64,000 nt of DNA, taken from assembly GCF_024362695.1 (NCBI RefSeq), contig NC_065423.1, positions 5,573,001-5,637,000 on the forward strand, written 5' to 3'. The translations under genes were made by a program, and so were the position numbers. This document shows, piece after piece, positions 25,701 through 36,900 of this stretch; within the stretch, counting starts at the first letter, position 1, and each line of letters begins with the position of its first letter. The notes under the pieces were generated by a model that did no database searches, was not told the DNA's origin, and saw nothing but the letters and a program-made list of their open reading frames with translations. Source of the stretch: Pectinophora gossypiella (Eukaryota; Arthropoda; Insecta; Lepidoptera; Gelechiidae).

Positions 25701-28700
25701 TCATATAGACTTTACTGAATGTCGCGTTGATAACCATAATCAAATTCATAAAAAAGAAATATTTCTTTAAGTTACAATATTTTTACAGCTACATTGATAT
25801 TTAAGTGCTCGTTGAAAAAATACTAGTCTTTTAAAACAATTACATCGAGTCTTTCCAGGGTGGTCGAAATAAATAATTGGACGTCCTTTCAGTAAGAACT
25901 TCTTCACTTAAACATAAGTAATTGCCCCATTATTTTCGTGTTCCGAATAACCTGCAGGCAGATTTACCTTTTAAAGTGGTCATTTATAAACAGTTTATAT
26001 AATAAAGTTGAATAAAATCTCAATGACAATGAAAAGTCAATTGCATTGACATTCTCGGGTAATGCAGTCACTAGGCGATTATCCGTCCTTTTATAGCCGC
26101 GGGCCTCGGAAACAGGCATGGAGATTTTGACATCACCGTCGTAACAGGTTCTTTAGACCACAGCTGGACTTAGAACTCAAAGGGCGAATGATCTTATAAT
26201 TTGAATGTATCGCTTTTTTTTCCCAAGAAAGAGATTTTTACCTCTACTATCACACCTTACAATCTGTTATGCTTACGCAAACGCTTGTTACGAAAGCTTC
26301 CCAGAATATTTTCACGGAACCGTTTTTGTACTTATACCGCCCACAACAAAGAAACAATCAAACATACTTGTACAAGAAATAAGTCGTATATCCCTTATTT
26401 AACTTTTTTATATGTATGTTAAGTGAAATGGGTCGTGTACTAGGTTCAAAATAAATTATGAAATTCTGATTTTTACTAAATAAAGACAGATCTAAAACTA
26501 ACGAAAAACATTTTCTTTCTTCTATTTAAATTATTTATGGATTTTTTATCAAGAAAAACGTAAAAATAAGTCCGACATTTTGTCACATGACGTCACAGTG
26601 CGCTTTTTCGCACAAATTCCATAGTAATTTCGTGTTTTGACGTTTAGTAAAAAGTAACTGATTTGACTATCCCCATTTAAACGCGGTAAGAACCCGTTAT
26701 TATGTGCTTTAATTATGATTTGACTAGTTGGAAACTAGCGTAATATACGTAGCCCGCAATCATGATGGCCCACAAATAACAATACCGACTTCCTATAACA
26801 AAATCACCTTTCTCATTGATAAGATTGTACCCACAACTAGCCAATCTTAATATTGTCAGTCTTATCTGAAACTAGTTCGAAAGCTCACCGTACAAAGCCT
26901 CGCAAGCCTACAGAGCAACTGATTATCATAATATTGTCTGTGACAATAGGTATTGAACCTTAACCCGCCTACGTACTTCAACCTCAAATGGGCGTAAACG
27001 ATATTCTCTATGCAATTTATTACATTAGTAACATATAAGTTCAGACGTTTAACTACTTAGTTGAATGTGAGAATATAATATACCTTTTTAATGTACGTGG
27101 GTGTACATCTGTAACTTTATTTTATACATAAAAAATAAATGTCTTTTGAATTATACAATTCACAATACTTTATTACACAAAAGAAAGATACAACACACTT
27201 GTACAGTCATGAGCAATATAATGTACCCACTTTAGGACTCTGTCGCACTAACATATTTCACATTTAGTGAGACTTACAGTTCAATTTGTCAAAAAAGTGA
27301 ATGTGACATGGTACCAAAGTGTATACATATTATTAATGCTCGTGACCGTACTTATACACGTATAGGGTAGTTTCCAACTAGTCAAATCAGTTACTTTTTA
27401 CTAAACGTCAAAACACGAAATTACTATGCAACCTGTAACGTCATAGATAAACGTGATTAAATGTCGCACTTATTATTACATTTTTCTTTATTAAAATTCA
27501 TAAATAAATTAAATACAAAAAGAAAATTAACTTATTTATTGTCTCCTTTAAATCTATCTGTCTTTATTCAGTAAACAGACTTTCATTTGTCTTTGACCTA
27601 GGAACCTACCTAATTTACCCAATTAAAACTTTTGACATAATTTACGTAGTAAAGTTCCAATCTAATGAGCTAAGTCCTACAAATAGTGAATTTGACATAA
27701 GTATGATTTGTAACCTGGTCCCGAATGATCAAAGATCATTTGAATATCGTTTACCAAACAGATAAAACCAACTGTCGTATAAATCGTTTCGAGTGACGGA
27801 TTTTAATCTTATAACAATCGGTCATCGTTAGTACATGATAATTTCCTTACCGCTACATGTTAACATTATGGTATTCTAAAAATATTGTATAGGTGCCTAA
27901 CATATAGAAACATATATATTGCTGATATCATAACATAAACACTTCATAAGCTCACGACTATATACCAATGGGCCAGTCAGTGTTACATCCATCGTAAGAT
28001 CAACCAAGTAACTTTCTATTAGACTAACGTCATAGGTGCCAATCCGTATCGCCGTCTATAATACTGATATCCCACAATAAATTACCTTACTATGATAGAC
28101 AGACACACATTTTAAGAAAACAACTTGCACTTTCTGTAATTTTAGTTTTAATAACACGATACGCCAGTTGTTTTTGATAGCCCAGAGCCTCTAGCATCTA
28201 TTACTTTAGACACTTGGTCCAGGATGATAAGCAGTAAAGAACATTTTGAGACCTATGAATCCTAGATTATACATCGAGAAAAGAAGCGTGTTCAAACAAA
28301 GTAATACACAAAGTTTTACGGCATAACGATATACCGTGTCTTAAGTGAAGTTGGTAATTTTTTAAGTACCTTGTAATCTAGTTTAGAATTCGCGTGCGGT
28401 GCAGTGGTCGTGATCGAGCCACTCATAGAGACATGAAGTCAACTTTAGTTATGGCTCTAAATGGCTAGAATAGGGTTGACCCGTACAGGAATATATAGAA
28501 ACGCACGTAACATTACACTTTTAACGCAACTGAAAATCATAAGCTTAAAGTGAAGTTATTTAGTGGTTTAATCTAATGGAAACACGCAAGCAAGCTTTAA
28601 TCGCAAAATCGACTTTATTTTCTAGTTATACAACAATCAGTTGGTATCATTATCAGTAATCGAATCTTGTTTAAACTAGATTTTTAGAACTATTCCCTTA

Positions 28701-29760
28701 GTGCCAATTTAGATGTTGGCGACTCTACACCGAAACGAGGCCGACTTATCACCAAGAACCAGCTACAGATTATAAATATTGTATTGACCAGCGAGGCATA
28801 ATGAGAGGGAGCCGGTCCCAGCAATTAGAACACCGTCGCAGTAATAACTCGCAATATTATCTCGTTTGTAAAGGATATGCAAAATTGGACGCGGGTCGCA
28901 TAGCGATCAGATAGTGCCGAGGACAATATGCGATAGCAGGCTAGAAACCTGCAAAGGAAACCGACTGACACGCTACATTTAGAGACCTAGACAGTTTGGT
29001 TTGAAAGGTGTTTCTTTGTCCACAGATTGTTGCAGCTTGCTTGGCGCTGGCGTGCGGAGCCCACGCTAACGGTGGCTGGACCGGCCCTCCGGCCAACATC
29101 GCCCTGTCACAGGACGGCCGCAACATCCTCGACACACCCGAGGTGGCGCAGGCCCGCGCCGCACACATCTCAGCCCTGCAGCGCGCCTCACAGAACAACC
29201 CCAACCCCAACGACGACGGCTCCTACAACCCCGCTTGGGACAACGAGGAGTACTGGCAGCGCGCCGACCAGAACAAGTGGAACGCGCCCGCTCCCCAGTG
29301 GAACGCTGCTCCCGCTCAGTCCTGGAACGCCGCCCCCGCTCAGTCCTGGAACGCCCCCGCCCCCGCGTGGAACGCCGCCGGCCCCGCCCCCCCCCCCGTC
29401 GCCGAGACCCCTGAGGTCGCTCAGGCCCGCGCCGCTCACCTCGCCGCCTTGAGCGCCGCCAAGTCCGCCGCCCCCGCCCAGCAGCAGTGGAACGCGCCTG
29501 CTTCCCAGCAATGGAACGCCCCCGCTCCTCAACAGTGGAACGCTCCCCAGCAGCAGTGGAACGCCCCCGCTCCCCAGTGGAACGGCGCTCCCTCGTGGCA
29601 GAGCAACGGCGCCCACCAGGCGGCCAACATCCAGCTGGCGCGTGACGGCTCCGGCATCCTCGACACACCTGAAGTAGCGGCGGCGCGCGCGGCTCACCTC
29701 GCGGCGCACCAGCAGGTCGCACACAACGCGCCCCCCGCACACCCCCAGCAGCACTGGTGA
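16736..29760 (+). CDS. Cuticular protein with 18-residue motifs and Trp-Asn repeats
   Basis: Secreted structural protein of the cuticle, about 248 residues. Exon 1 is 16,736-16,747 (MKFM, donor GTGAGT); exon 2 is 29,026-29,760 (acceptor CCACAG). The joined N-terminus MKFMIVAACLALACGAHA is a typical signal peptide, cleaved near residue 18. Three copies of the arthropod cuticular 18-residue motif are seen: DTPEVAQARAAH (about 40-51), ETPEVAQARAAH (about 131-142) and DTPEVAAARAAH (about 217-228). Between them lie about ten Gln/Pro-rich repeats of the form APxxWNAP (about 88-120 and 160-195). Exon 2 is strongly GC-rich with C/G at third positions, unlike its surroundings. A short first exon ending just after the start codon is common in moth cuticular protein genes, but a 12.3-kb intron is long. 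No Rebers-Riddiford chitin-binding consensus is present. Chitin or protein partners are unknown. Confidence 0.9.
18808..18915 (+). repeat. Dispersed repeat family G, copy 1
   Basis: It starts with AGCTCTGTGAGGTGTGGGTA, continues TTTAGTTCATCTTGCGATGG and ends TTGGGATATAGTTGTGAGCT. Related copies lie at 27,940 (reversed), 31,513 (reversed), 58,306-58,595 (reversed) and 59,022 (forward). It is short, about 100 bp. AGCT-type ends are loosely inverted. Confidence 0.7.
20210..20278 (-). repeat. SINE tail fragment, reversed
   Basis: It reads AAATAGCCTATATACGTCCC, ACTGCTGGGCACAGGCCTCC and CAATCAACCGG. This is the reverse complement of the tail at 3,270-3,345 and 40,380-40,450. Confidence 0.75.
20530..20812 (-). 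repeat. tRNA-derived SINE, near full length, reversed
   Basis: The reverse-strand head (20,812 leftward) is GGCCTCTGTGGTCCAGTGGT with B box GGTTCGAATCC. The body follows through AATCACTTTATGATACC and the reverse of AACCGGGACCAACGGCTTAA, ending with the TTGATAAGGCTGGTTATCC block. It is a good consensus copy of the family seen at 8,764. Confidence 0.85.
26470..27575. repeat. Foldback (long inverted repeat) element, about 1.1 kb
   Basis: 26,620-26,669 and 27,379-27,428 are exact reverse complements over 50 bp. The match continues outward, with divergence, for about 150 bp on each side. For example, AATAAAGACAGATCTAAAAC on the left pairs with AATAAAGACAGATAGATTTA read from the right. A further inner block, GATTTGACTAGTTGGAAACT at about 26,718, is mirrored near 27,368-27,387. 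The loop contains a nested family B element at 27,201-27,351. There is no open frame for a transposase. Confidence 0.75.
27201..27351. mobile_element. MITE-like element, family B, copy 4 (nested)
   Basis: A 151-bp copy with ends GTACAGTCATGAGCAATATA and TAATGCTCGTGACCGTAC. It lies inside the foldback structure, so it probably inserted after that structure formed. It is very similar to copy 1 at 3,565. Confidence 0.85.
27940..28025 (-). repeat. Dispersed repeat family G, copy 2 (reversed)
   Basis: It reads CATAAGCTCACGACTATATA, CCAATGGG and ACATCCATCGTAAGATCAAC. This is the reverse complement of the 18,808 copy, with one small insertion. Confidence 0.65.
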
Positions 29761-29992
29761 ACCCTCCTCCCTCCCCTCCGCCGCTGGGTGCAGCACTAAC
29801 CCGCATGTCCCGGTGACCCCGCGCTAGTTCTCCACCCAGCCGCCATCTTTCTTTCCTTCGATCTCTTCTTCATTTAGGAACTATTGTAAAGTGCAAGTGC
29901 GTCAGCCTATTCTATCCTTGTGGCTTTTTGTTACTTTTATAAACAAATTTCTATTGAACGAACTTTTGTACATAATAATTATATGTATGCGT

Positions 29993-29998
29993 AATAAA
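29993..29998 (+). terminator. Likely poly(A) signal of the cuticular protein gene
   Basis: AATAAA lies 233 bp after the stop codon, in the first AT-rich stretch beyond the GC-rich 3' end. The position is plausible but the cleavage site is not visible. Confidence 0.5.
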
Positions 29999-31189
29999 CG
30001 AATTTATGAAACCGAAAATAATTCGAAACCTTTGGTTTGTGTAATCATCACCTTGAACCTCATCCAACTACCAATAGACGGGTAATTCATCCCTACAAGG
30101 CTAGCAGGCTAATAGATCCCACAAGTGATTAGTTGATAACGAAAAACAGCAAACATCAACTCGATGTCTGTTTGAACATCGATGGCCCTTAATTACAGTG
30201 ATATCAAACAACACGTATTCAAACAATTTACGTATATATTATGGGACAATTGAAAATTCTAAGAATAGAATATTCCGAGGGAAAGTACTACCTACTACTT
30301 CCAATAACTTAAATGCAAAAAAAAAACTATTTAACTATACTTTCGCGTGTCAAACAGTTGTAAAAAGCAATTGGTACAGAAGTAAAAATAAATTGCAAAT
30401 GGGAACCATAACGTGACTAGTGTTATGAAAGTGCATTGATCGCGTTGATAGTAGATACGGCACAGTGTTGAAATATTTGCTGTAAAAACAACGCCGGTGA
30501 CATGCCACAGCCGACACTAGTACAACTATATCTTATGGTAAGTTCTGGGACATAATAAAATCGTCTACGTAACCCATTACGAAAACAGAGAAGAGATAAA
30601 GACTGATATTTAGCTAAATATGGCATAGACAAAAAAGAAGTGCGAAAACTAATGTAATTTTAAAATGGCCCATTTTAAACTTTAAACCGAAAATAATAAA
30701 GCTTACGAAAAGTAACAAAACTATCTTATCAAAACATATATGAATTAATATTGTTATAGATACAAACTTACCCAAAAAAAATCGAAAGCGATACAATTAC
30801 AGTTAAAACAAAGAAACCATCAAAAGCATAGGTTGCATGTCCTCAATAGGTCCACTAAATTGGGAGAATTACTCCGTGTAAATGAACGGTTCTTGGTATA
30901 ATTTACGATCGTAAAGCACACGACTAATTACATGGCGGAGGAATAAGCGGAAAATGTATAATTTTGCCATCGAACCAGCAAGGGAGGCGGTGCAAGGCCG
31001 ATCTATCATTCGGTTGACGCAACACGACGATTAAACCGCAAACATTTGGTATCAAATTAGATCAATACACAGGGGGTTTCTTGTAATCAGCCGGTAAATA
31101 TCATGTCATAGGCCGTAATTTAAGAGGTTTATAACCATATAAACTAATACAGTTAAGCTAATTGGTTTGAATCCAGCACAGTCCTAAAC
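29999..31189. other. Intergenic, no gene seen
   Basis: AT-rich spacer between the cuticular protein gene and the repeats ahead of the channel gene. No supportable exon. Confidence 0.4.
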
Positions 31190-31450
31190 CAATGATTGTC
31201 GAATTTGTTTTCAAATTCATGTTTAGATCAAATGATTATCACGTGCTCAGTGGTGAAGAAAAACATCGTGGGGAAACTCACATTCCCAAGAAATACATTT
31301 TCATTTTCGGAGGTGACCAAACCTATATTAGGTTTACCCATCGCGGTTGGAAGGTCAGACAGACAGTCTCTTCTGTAAAAAACCGGACTTGTCAAATCTT
31401 CAGGTTAGGTAAGGGAACCCTGTGAAAAACAGGATAATGCTAGGGAGATG
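31190..31450 (+). repeat. SINE family 2 body, head missing
   Basis: It runs through TGATTATCACGTGCTCAGTG, ACTCACATTCCCAAGAAATA, GGTCAGACAGACAGTCTCTT and CCGGACTTGTCAAATCTTCA to GGATAATGCTAGGGAGATGA. It matches the reversed copy at 14,285-14,640 but lacks the tRNA-like head, so it is 5'-truncated. Confidence 0.75.
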
Positions 31451-31512
31451 ATAACCATATAAGCTAACATGCCGCCTGTAAGTAGGATTAAATCAGAACA
31501 CTAGCAATAAAT

Positions 31513-31612
31513 AAGCTCACGACCGTATATTATTCAGATCTCGTAATCTGAGTAATCAGAGGTACATCCATCGCAAGATGAACTGAGTAGCTGCACCTCA
31601 CCGAGCTTTCTT
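31513..31612 (-). repeat. Dispersed repeat family G, copy 3 (reversed)
   Basis: AAGCTCACGACCGTATATTA, ACATCCATCGCAAGATGAAC and CACCTCACCGAGCTTTCTTT define it as the reverse of the 18,808 copy. Confidence 0.7.
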
Positions 31613-33269
31613 TTACACCAAACAAACTATAGTTAGATAAAATGCCTTTGCGAAAGTTAAAGGCTAATTATCCTAAAGGCGATAACGGGATCTTATTAGA
31701 AGGATAGTTATAGAACAAAGAAACGTTCACAGATCATGGCGCAGTAGTCTAGCTTTAAAGATTATATATAAGAACGAAAAATGAAAATGCTCTCAAATAA
31801 GCACTTTACAAAAGAGCATCGAATTAATTACAATTGTTCGGATGATGGGAGACCAAATATATCTCGCTCAACGGTCGTTGCAACAGCGATCATCCATCCA
31901 TCCAACAAATACATTATGAGGCAGATAGTAACTAACTACAAACTCCGTATTTGCAATACTGACATAGTCACTATCCAATTCAATAAAGCAAACGCACTTC
32001 GGCCGTACTGCGGTAATCGGCTACATTTTATGCAAAGTTGGGAAACTGACAGAAGGTCGGCTGACTTGCTTTTCTAAAAATAAACGCAAAGCAAGTTAAC
32101 CACAGAATAAACATGAAGTCATGCTGGGAGAGGGATCTGGGTAGTGATATAATTATTCATTACACGAATATGTTTCCCAACCAGTAACAGAGTAACAGTA
32201 AGAGGATGTTACAAATGGGAAAAAAGACATTTTATAGTGTACCTCCTCCATGGAACATGCATACATAAACTCACACCGCTAATGAGTGCGCAGAGCCACA
32301 AGTTAGTAATCTAAAATGACAACTTGTAGCCACTTTTGATACGAAACCCTAAAATGGATGTCATGAACCGATTAGCCCTGGAGACTGGAGTGATTTAGGT
32401 ACCCATGATCATTAGGTATGCGTCATCTATTTTAGGACACGGTAACTTACCTTCGTGAAATCATTTTCAAAAAAGAACACCCTCTACATCGTAAACCTGG
32501 ACAGTAACGAAGTAGAAGGATTTAATGAAACAAAATTTGGTTTTCATTGTGACTGTTTGGGCACTCTTGGCTTGTATACTACAATAACTCTTGTAGAGTT
32601 CAAGTACAAAAAAATGTCTTACCCAAATACAGAGGGAATACGACCTCGAAAGAACCCTGCTGATACTTTTAGAAAGGTAAATAATCATGAACTTCGAAAA
32701 ATTTGTTTTTTTTTTAGGTAAGTGGCCGGACAAACGGGGAGGCCTCATGGCTCAACCGGGTCTTGCTTATAGGATTAATCATGTTGTCCCGCTGAACATG
32801 TGACTTTAGCTATACTATACAACACGTTGCACAGCACATAGCGGCGGTAAGATGTTAGAGTGTCTTTTTGTATTGTTCGAATTTGTACGCACGGGTTTAC
32901 ACAGAAATTAAAACTCCAGTCTCTGGCCTGCAACCCTCGCGGTACTGGCTGTGTACTTTTACGCCACACGAATACGGTAGGTGTTTTTAACTTATGGTAC
33001 TTATTGATTTATAGTACTTGCGAACCAACGATCCCTAAAAACAAAACTAATTCTAATTTACTCGCTTAACTTCCTAAGTCTAAGTACTCACCTTTTACCT
33101 ATCCCTAGAAACGTACCTATATGTAATTAATTCCAACAGCAAAACTACTGGAATACCCAAGTGAAACCAGACCCGCCGCCGTGGTATGTCTGGGACCACA
33201 AGTTACCTATGACCAGGAGTCGTAGTGAGGTTTGTACCTTTGAACACATATGTGCAGTACCTAATGTGT
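31613..33269. other. Intergenic, weak repeat similarity
   Basis: No gene seen. The stretch around 32,322-32,370 (AGCCACTTTTGATACGAAAC) resembles 230-275 near the window start (AGCCACTTTTGATACGAAGC), which suggests another old dispersed repeat. Short overlapping frames on both strands at about 32,455-32,748 have no recognisable domain. Confidence 0.45.
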
Positions 33270-33695
33270 TAAGAAAGAAGACATAAAATAAGAAATAGTA
33301 CAATACATGAATGATTGATTGTAGAACGGATGGAGGATAGTAAGATTAGGTACGAAAGCAGCGAAGGTTGTTGGTAGAGCTGGCAGAGGAAGATCTAGGA
33401 AGACATTTACGAAACTGTAGATGTCCTTAAAGTGCTGGAAAGAGTTGAAGAAAAGAGAACCATATTGAAGACTGTAGAGAACCGGAGAGGAAATATGATT
33501 GGCCACCTGATACGACACGATTCATTTATAACAAACATTATAGAAGGAAAAATTGAAGGGAAGAGAGGAAGGGGTAGACATTTATGAAACAAATAAAAGA
33601 GAAGGTGCAGGTCGTGTCGTATCGGGAGGTGAAGGTTTTGGCGGGAAGAAGAGAGGAATGGCGGTTACTCCACCGACAAGAGCGCAGCTCTTAAA
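33270..33695 (+). pseudogene. Non-LTR retrotransposon ORF, C-terminal fragment
   Basis: Plus-strand reading frames encode RVEEKRTILKTVENRRGNMI followed by GHLIRHDSF, then GKIEGKRGRGRPR, and after a frame change QIKEKVQVVSYREVK. This is the conserved LINE ORF2 tail. It is related to the reversed fragment at 6,310. Frameshifts and the absence of the reverse transcriptase core show that it is inactive. Confidence 0.75.
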
Positions 33696-33699
33696 TAGA

Positions 33700-33876
33700 G
33701 AGAGAGAGATGTCCTTAACAAAATGTTTAGTACGATCTATTCTGAACCGGCGTGCATGTATGAAACGATTGGTAAGAGTGGATGAAGCAAGAGAAGTATT
33801 TCAGGATCGAAGCAAATTAAATTCCATAGTTTCTGCATGTCCCGTAGTAGGTATGTATGTATGTATGTATATATGA
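33700..33876 (+). pseudogene. LINE 3' fragment ending in a GTAT microsatellite
   Basis: Translation includes RACMKRLVRVDEAREVFQDR and SKLNSIVSACPV, the same tail found reversed at 38,040-38,270 (RAYMKRLINVEEAREVC). It ends with about five GTAT units (33,849-33,870), as LINE 3' ends often do. It differs from the fragment just upstream, so two insertions are adjacent. Confidence 0.65.
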
Positions 33877-33995
33877 GTGACTGATCTTACCTCGGTTTAC
33901 GCTACACGGCGGTTATCATATTTTTAGTTTTCGTACGTATATACAGTATACCTGTATACAGTACCTATAATCTGTATATTCTCTTGTAGTCAAAC

Positions 33996-36900
33996 ATGAT
34001 GGGCGTGAAATCACAAACAATCCCGATATACACCACGGAAGAGTTCCGTAAAGACCTGCGAGAATATCTGATGACGTCCACTTTGCATGGACTCCGGTAC
34101 ATTGGAGAGAAAAAGCTCACGTGGTTCGAAAGGTGAACGCGTATAAACACCTCAAAACTTACTTAAACTCTTAGTCCTACTTTTCTACTGCTACTGATGC
34201 ATCAATAATCATCTAAAATGCCAAACATGCTTAAGACACGATGCAGCTAATCCGAACTAGTCCAATCGCAGAGTCAAATATAGTTTGAATTTTGTTATCG
34301 GCAACTGTCCTCGTTTAGATATTATAGTCTTCCAAAATATCTGACTATATAATTAAATCTATTGTAGATTTTTCTGGCTAACGGCATTCTGTTGCTCACT
34401 GGTATGCGCTGCCTTCTTCATCCTGAACATCTACAACAAATGGCGGTTATCGCCGATGATAGTGAGCGTCAACCCTGAGAACATTCCTCTGACCAGCTTG
34501 CCATTCCCAGCCATCACCATCTGCAACGTCAACCAAGCGAAGAAGACCGTTGCTGAACGTTATAAACACTTTGGGTAATATCTTATGTTGATAGGTGCGT
34601 TTAGGCGTAAGATTTGATCTTGTTTTGACTTTGGAACAGATAATTTTCAATATAGGTAAGGCCAATATGCCTTAGAGAAGTAGAAAAGGTTTATTTTCTA
34701 GAGTGGGTTGAAAAGAATTGATGATTGAATCTTCTTATGCAAGATCATATATATTTCGATCACCAAAATATACTAAGCCCTCCTCCAATAACACAAGATT
34801 TATAATATTTTCAGAGATCTTGTGGATATAAAGCTCCTAGAAAGCCTGTGTGTTGATGAAGATCAGGCTGCAGACATCTTCGAAGATGACGTCGCAGGGT
34901 CCGCCGACTGGGACCACACACGACAATTTCTGATAAATGTAAGCAAAAGTTGGAGATAAGAAGTGGAATTCTAAAAATACCTATTACGAAAAGATAGCGA
35001 AGACACCAAGTATAGAGAAACCAATGAACCTAACCTACGTTGAAACTAAATAAAACTACACTGAAAAGTAGGTCAATTCTTTAAACATGTTATTTAACAA
35101 GTTTCACCTAAATCAATAGGTAACCCAACCGTGCAACGAGATGCTGCTAGACTGTACGTGGAACTCGAAGTCAATGAGCTGCCAGGACCTGTTCAACGCG
35201 CAACTGACTGACGAAGGATTGTGCTGCACCTTCAACGCTGTGCACAGGGACTACATGTTCAGGGACCCGTAAGACTCCAATCACTTGGGGTTAAATGTCT
35301 AACAAAATCCTTTTTAAATCAAACATTCAATCGTTTATCCCCTTCAATTAATCTTTTGCATCAGAGTTCGAGGATTTCGGTTTTGAATTTAAATCCTATA
35401 CCATCATGTCAACTTACGACATCTTCATAATCTTTTCTTTCCTTCTTTCTTTAGGTTATGTTTGTGTCCTATATTGTTTTTCCTGTGTACTCCCATACCT
35501 TCTAACTCGCTTTCGGGTCCTATATCACTTTCCACTTTACCAATTAGACTCGTGCTTTCGAATCATCTTGAGCAGAAAAAAAGAGTTAGACAATCTCCCC
35601 AGCTAAAATAATTTTCATTTCAATATTATTTCTCTCAAAACTCAATACTAATTTCATTTAAGACCTTTAACATATATTTTCAGAAAAAACATAAATGACA
35701 TGAACATCACTTTTCCTTCGCCCTCTGTGGATTGGACGCCCGAAGGGGGATATCCACCTGATTCACCACCGGATGGATTTCCCTGGAGACCAAAAGGTAC
35801 AGTCAGTCACTATCCAGCCAGTATTATGCTGCAAAGTGTACAATTGACTCATGACCAACATAATTACAAAGATTATCTTTAAGTCAATCACAATACTTGC
35901 ACCCAATGTCCAACATACCGTTACCGGATTCGTAACAAACTCAGGAATATGCTGGTATTTATTTTTCAGGGGTTGGTACTCACCACGGGTTATCATTGGT
36001 AGTGGACGCCAACGTGGCTGAATACTACTGTGCTTCAACAAAGAGTGCAGGATTTAAGGTAAATCACATCAATCTTAAAGATTAATAAGGATTCTCACCT
36101 TACCTATCCGTCATACTTCCTGTCTCTGGTCAGGGCTAAGGCCGCCAATCGTGCTGTTATCTTTCTTATGTATCATTTTCCTATAATGTTTCATGTTTGT
36201 GTGTAGATTCGATTATATTTTTTGATTTGGCTTTATTTTATTTCACCTCTTAATTTTCTCATTGACTTATAGATCCAGCCGTACAAAAGATTATAAGATG
36301 AGGTACGACGATGTACGAAGATAATATTTTGTTAAAACCATCCTTTCAGCTCTTAATTGGTTTTTCGCAGATCCTGCTTCATAATCCAACAGAAACACCG
36401 AAAATAGCAAATCTAGGAGAGATATACGGAGCAGGCATAGAAGCTCGCGTGGCCATACAACCTCGTATTTTGGACGCTCAATCTGCTCTAAATACAATTG
36501 ATATAAGGAAGAGGCTGTGTTGGTTCTCTAGTGAAAAGACATTGGCGTTTTTCAGGTGAGTGATCAGTATCAGTTGTGCGAGGCAATCAAAGAATCTAAA
36601 CGGCTTTTCTTAGACACTTTCGATCTGCCCGCTAATTGAATGAAGTGATAAAGATTATAAAGTTTCAATGGAAGTGATTTTGTGAGTTTTTATACGTCAT
36701 AGTAAGGTCATAATACACCAATATAATAAATACTATATTACAGGACTTACACTATGCGGAACTGTGAAATGGAATGCGAAGCCAAACAGATGTTGGAACT
36801 TTGCGAATGCGTTCTGTATTATATGCCCAGTAAGTAATTAGTTTCTATGTTGATAAATAAGAAACACACTTTTCTGTTTACTTAATTTTCATTTTTCTTG

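Larger units (their letters stand above)
16748..29025 (+). other. 12.3-kb first intron of the cuticular protein gene
   Basis: GT at 16,748 and AG at 29,024-29,025. It contains the family G repeat at 18,808, a SINE tail at 20,210, a SINE at 20,530, a GC-rich patch at about 21,890-22,030, a second GC-rich patch at about 22,965-23,110 and the foldback element at 26,470-27,575. No nested gene could be supported. Open frames up to 125 codons (18,169-18,546) show no domain. The size leaves room for stage-specific enhancers, but none can be identified by eye. Confidence 0.7.

Noticed and set aside
29066..29806. Long reverse-strand open frames (up to 246 codons) over the cuticular protein exon, and a plus-strand frame at 29,027-29,452
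   Set aside because: They are shadows of a GC-rich repetitive exon with biased third positions. The sense frame has a signal peptide, family motifs and a valid splice.
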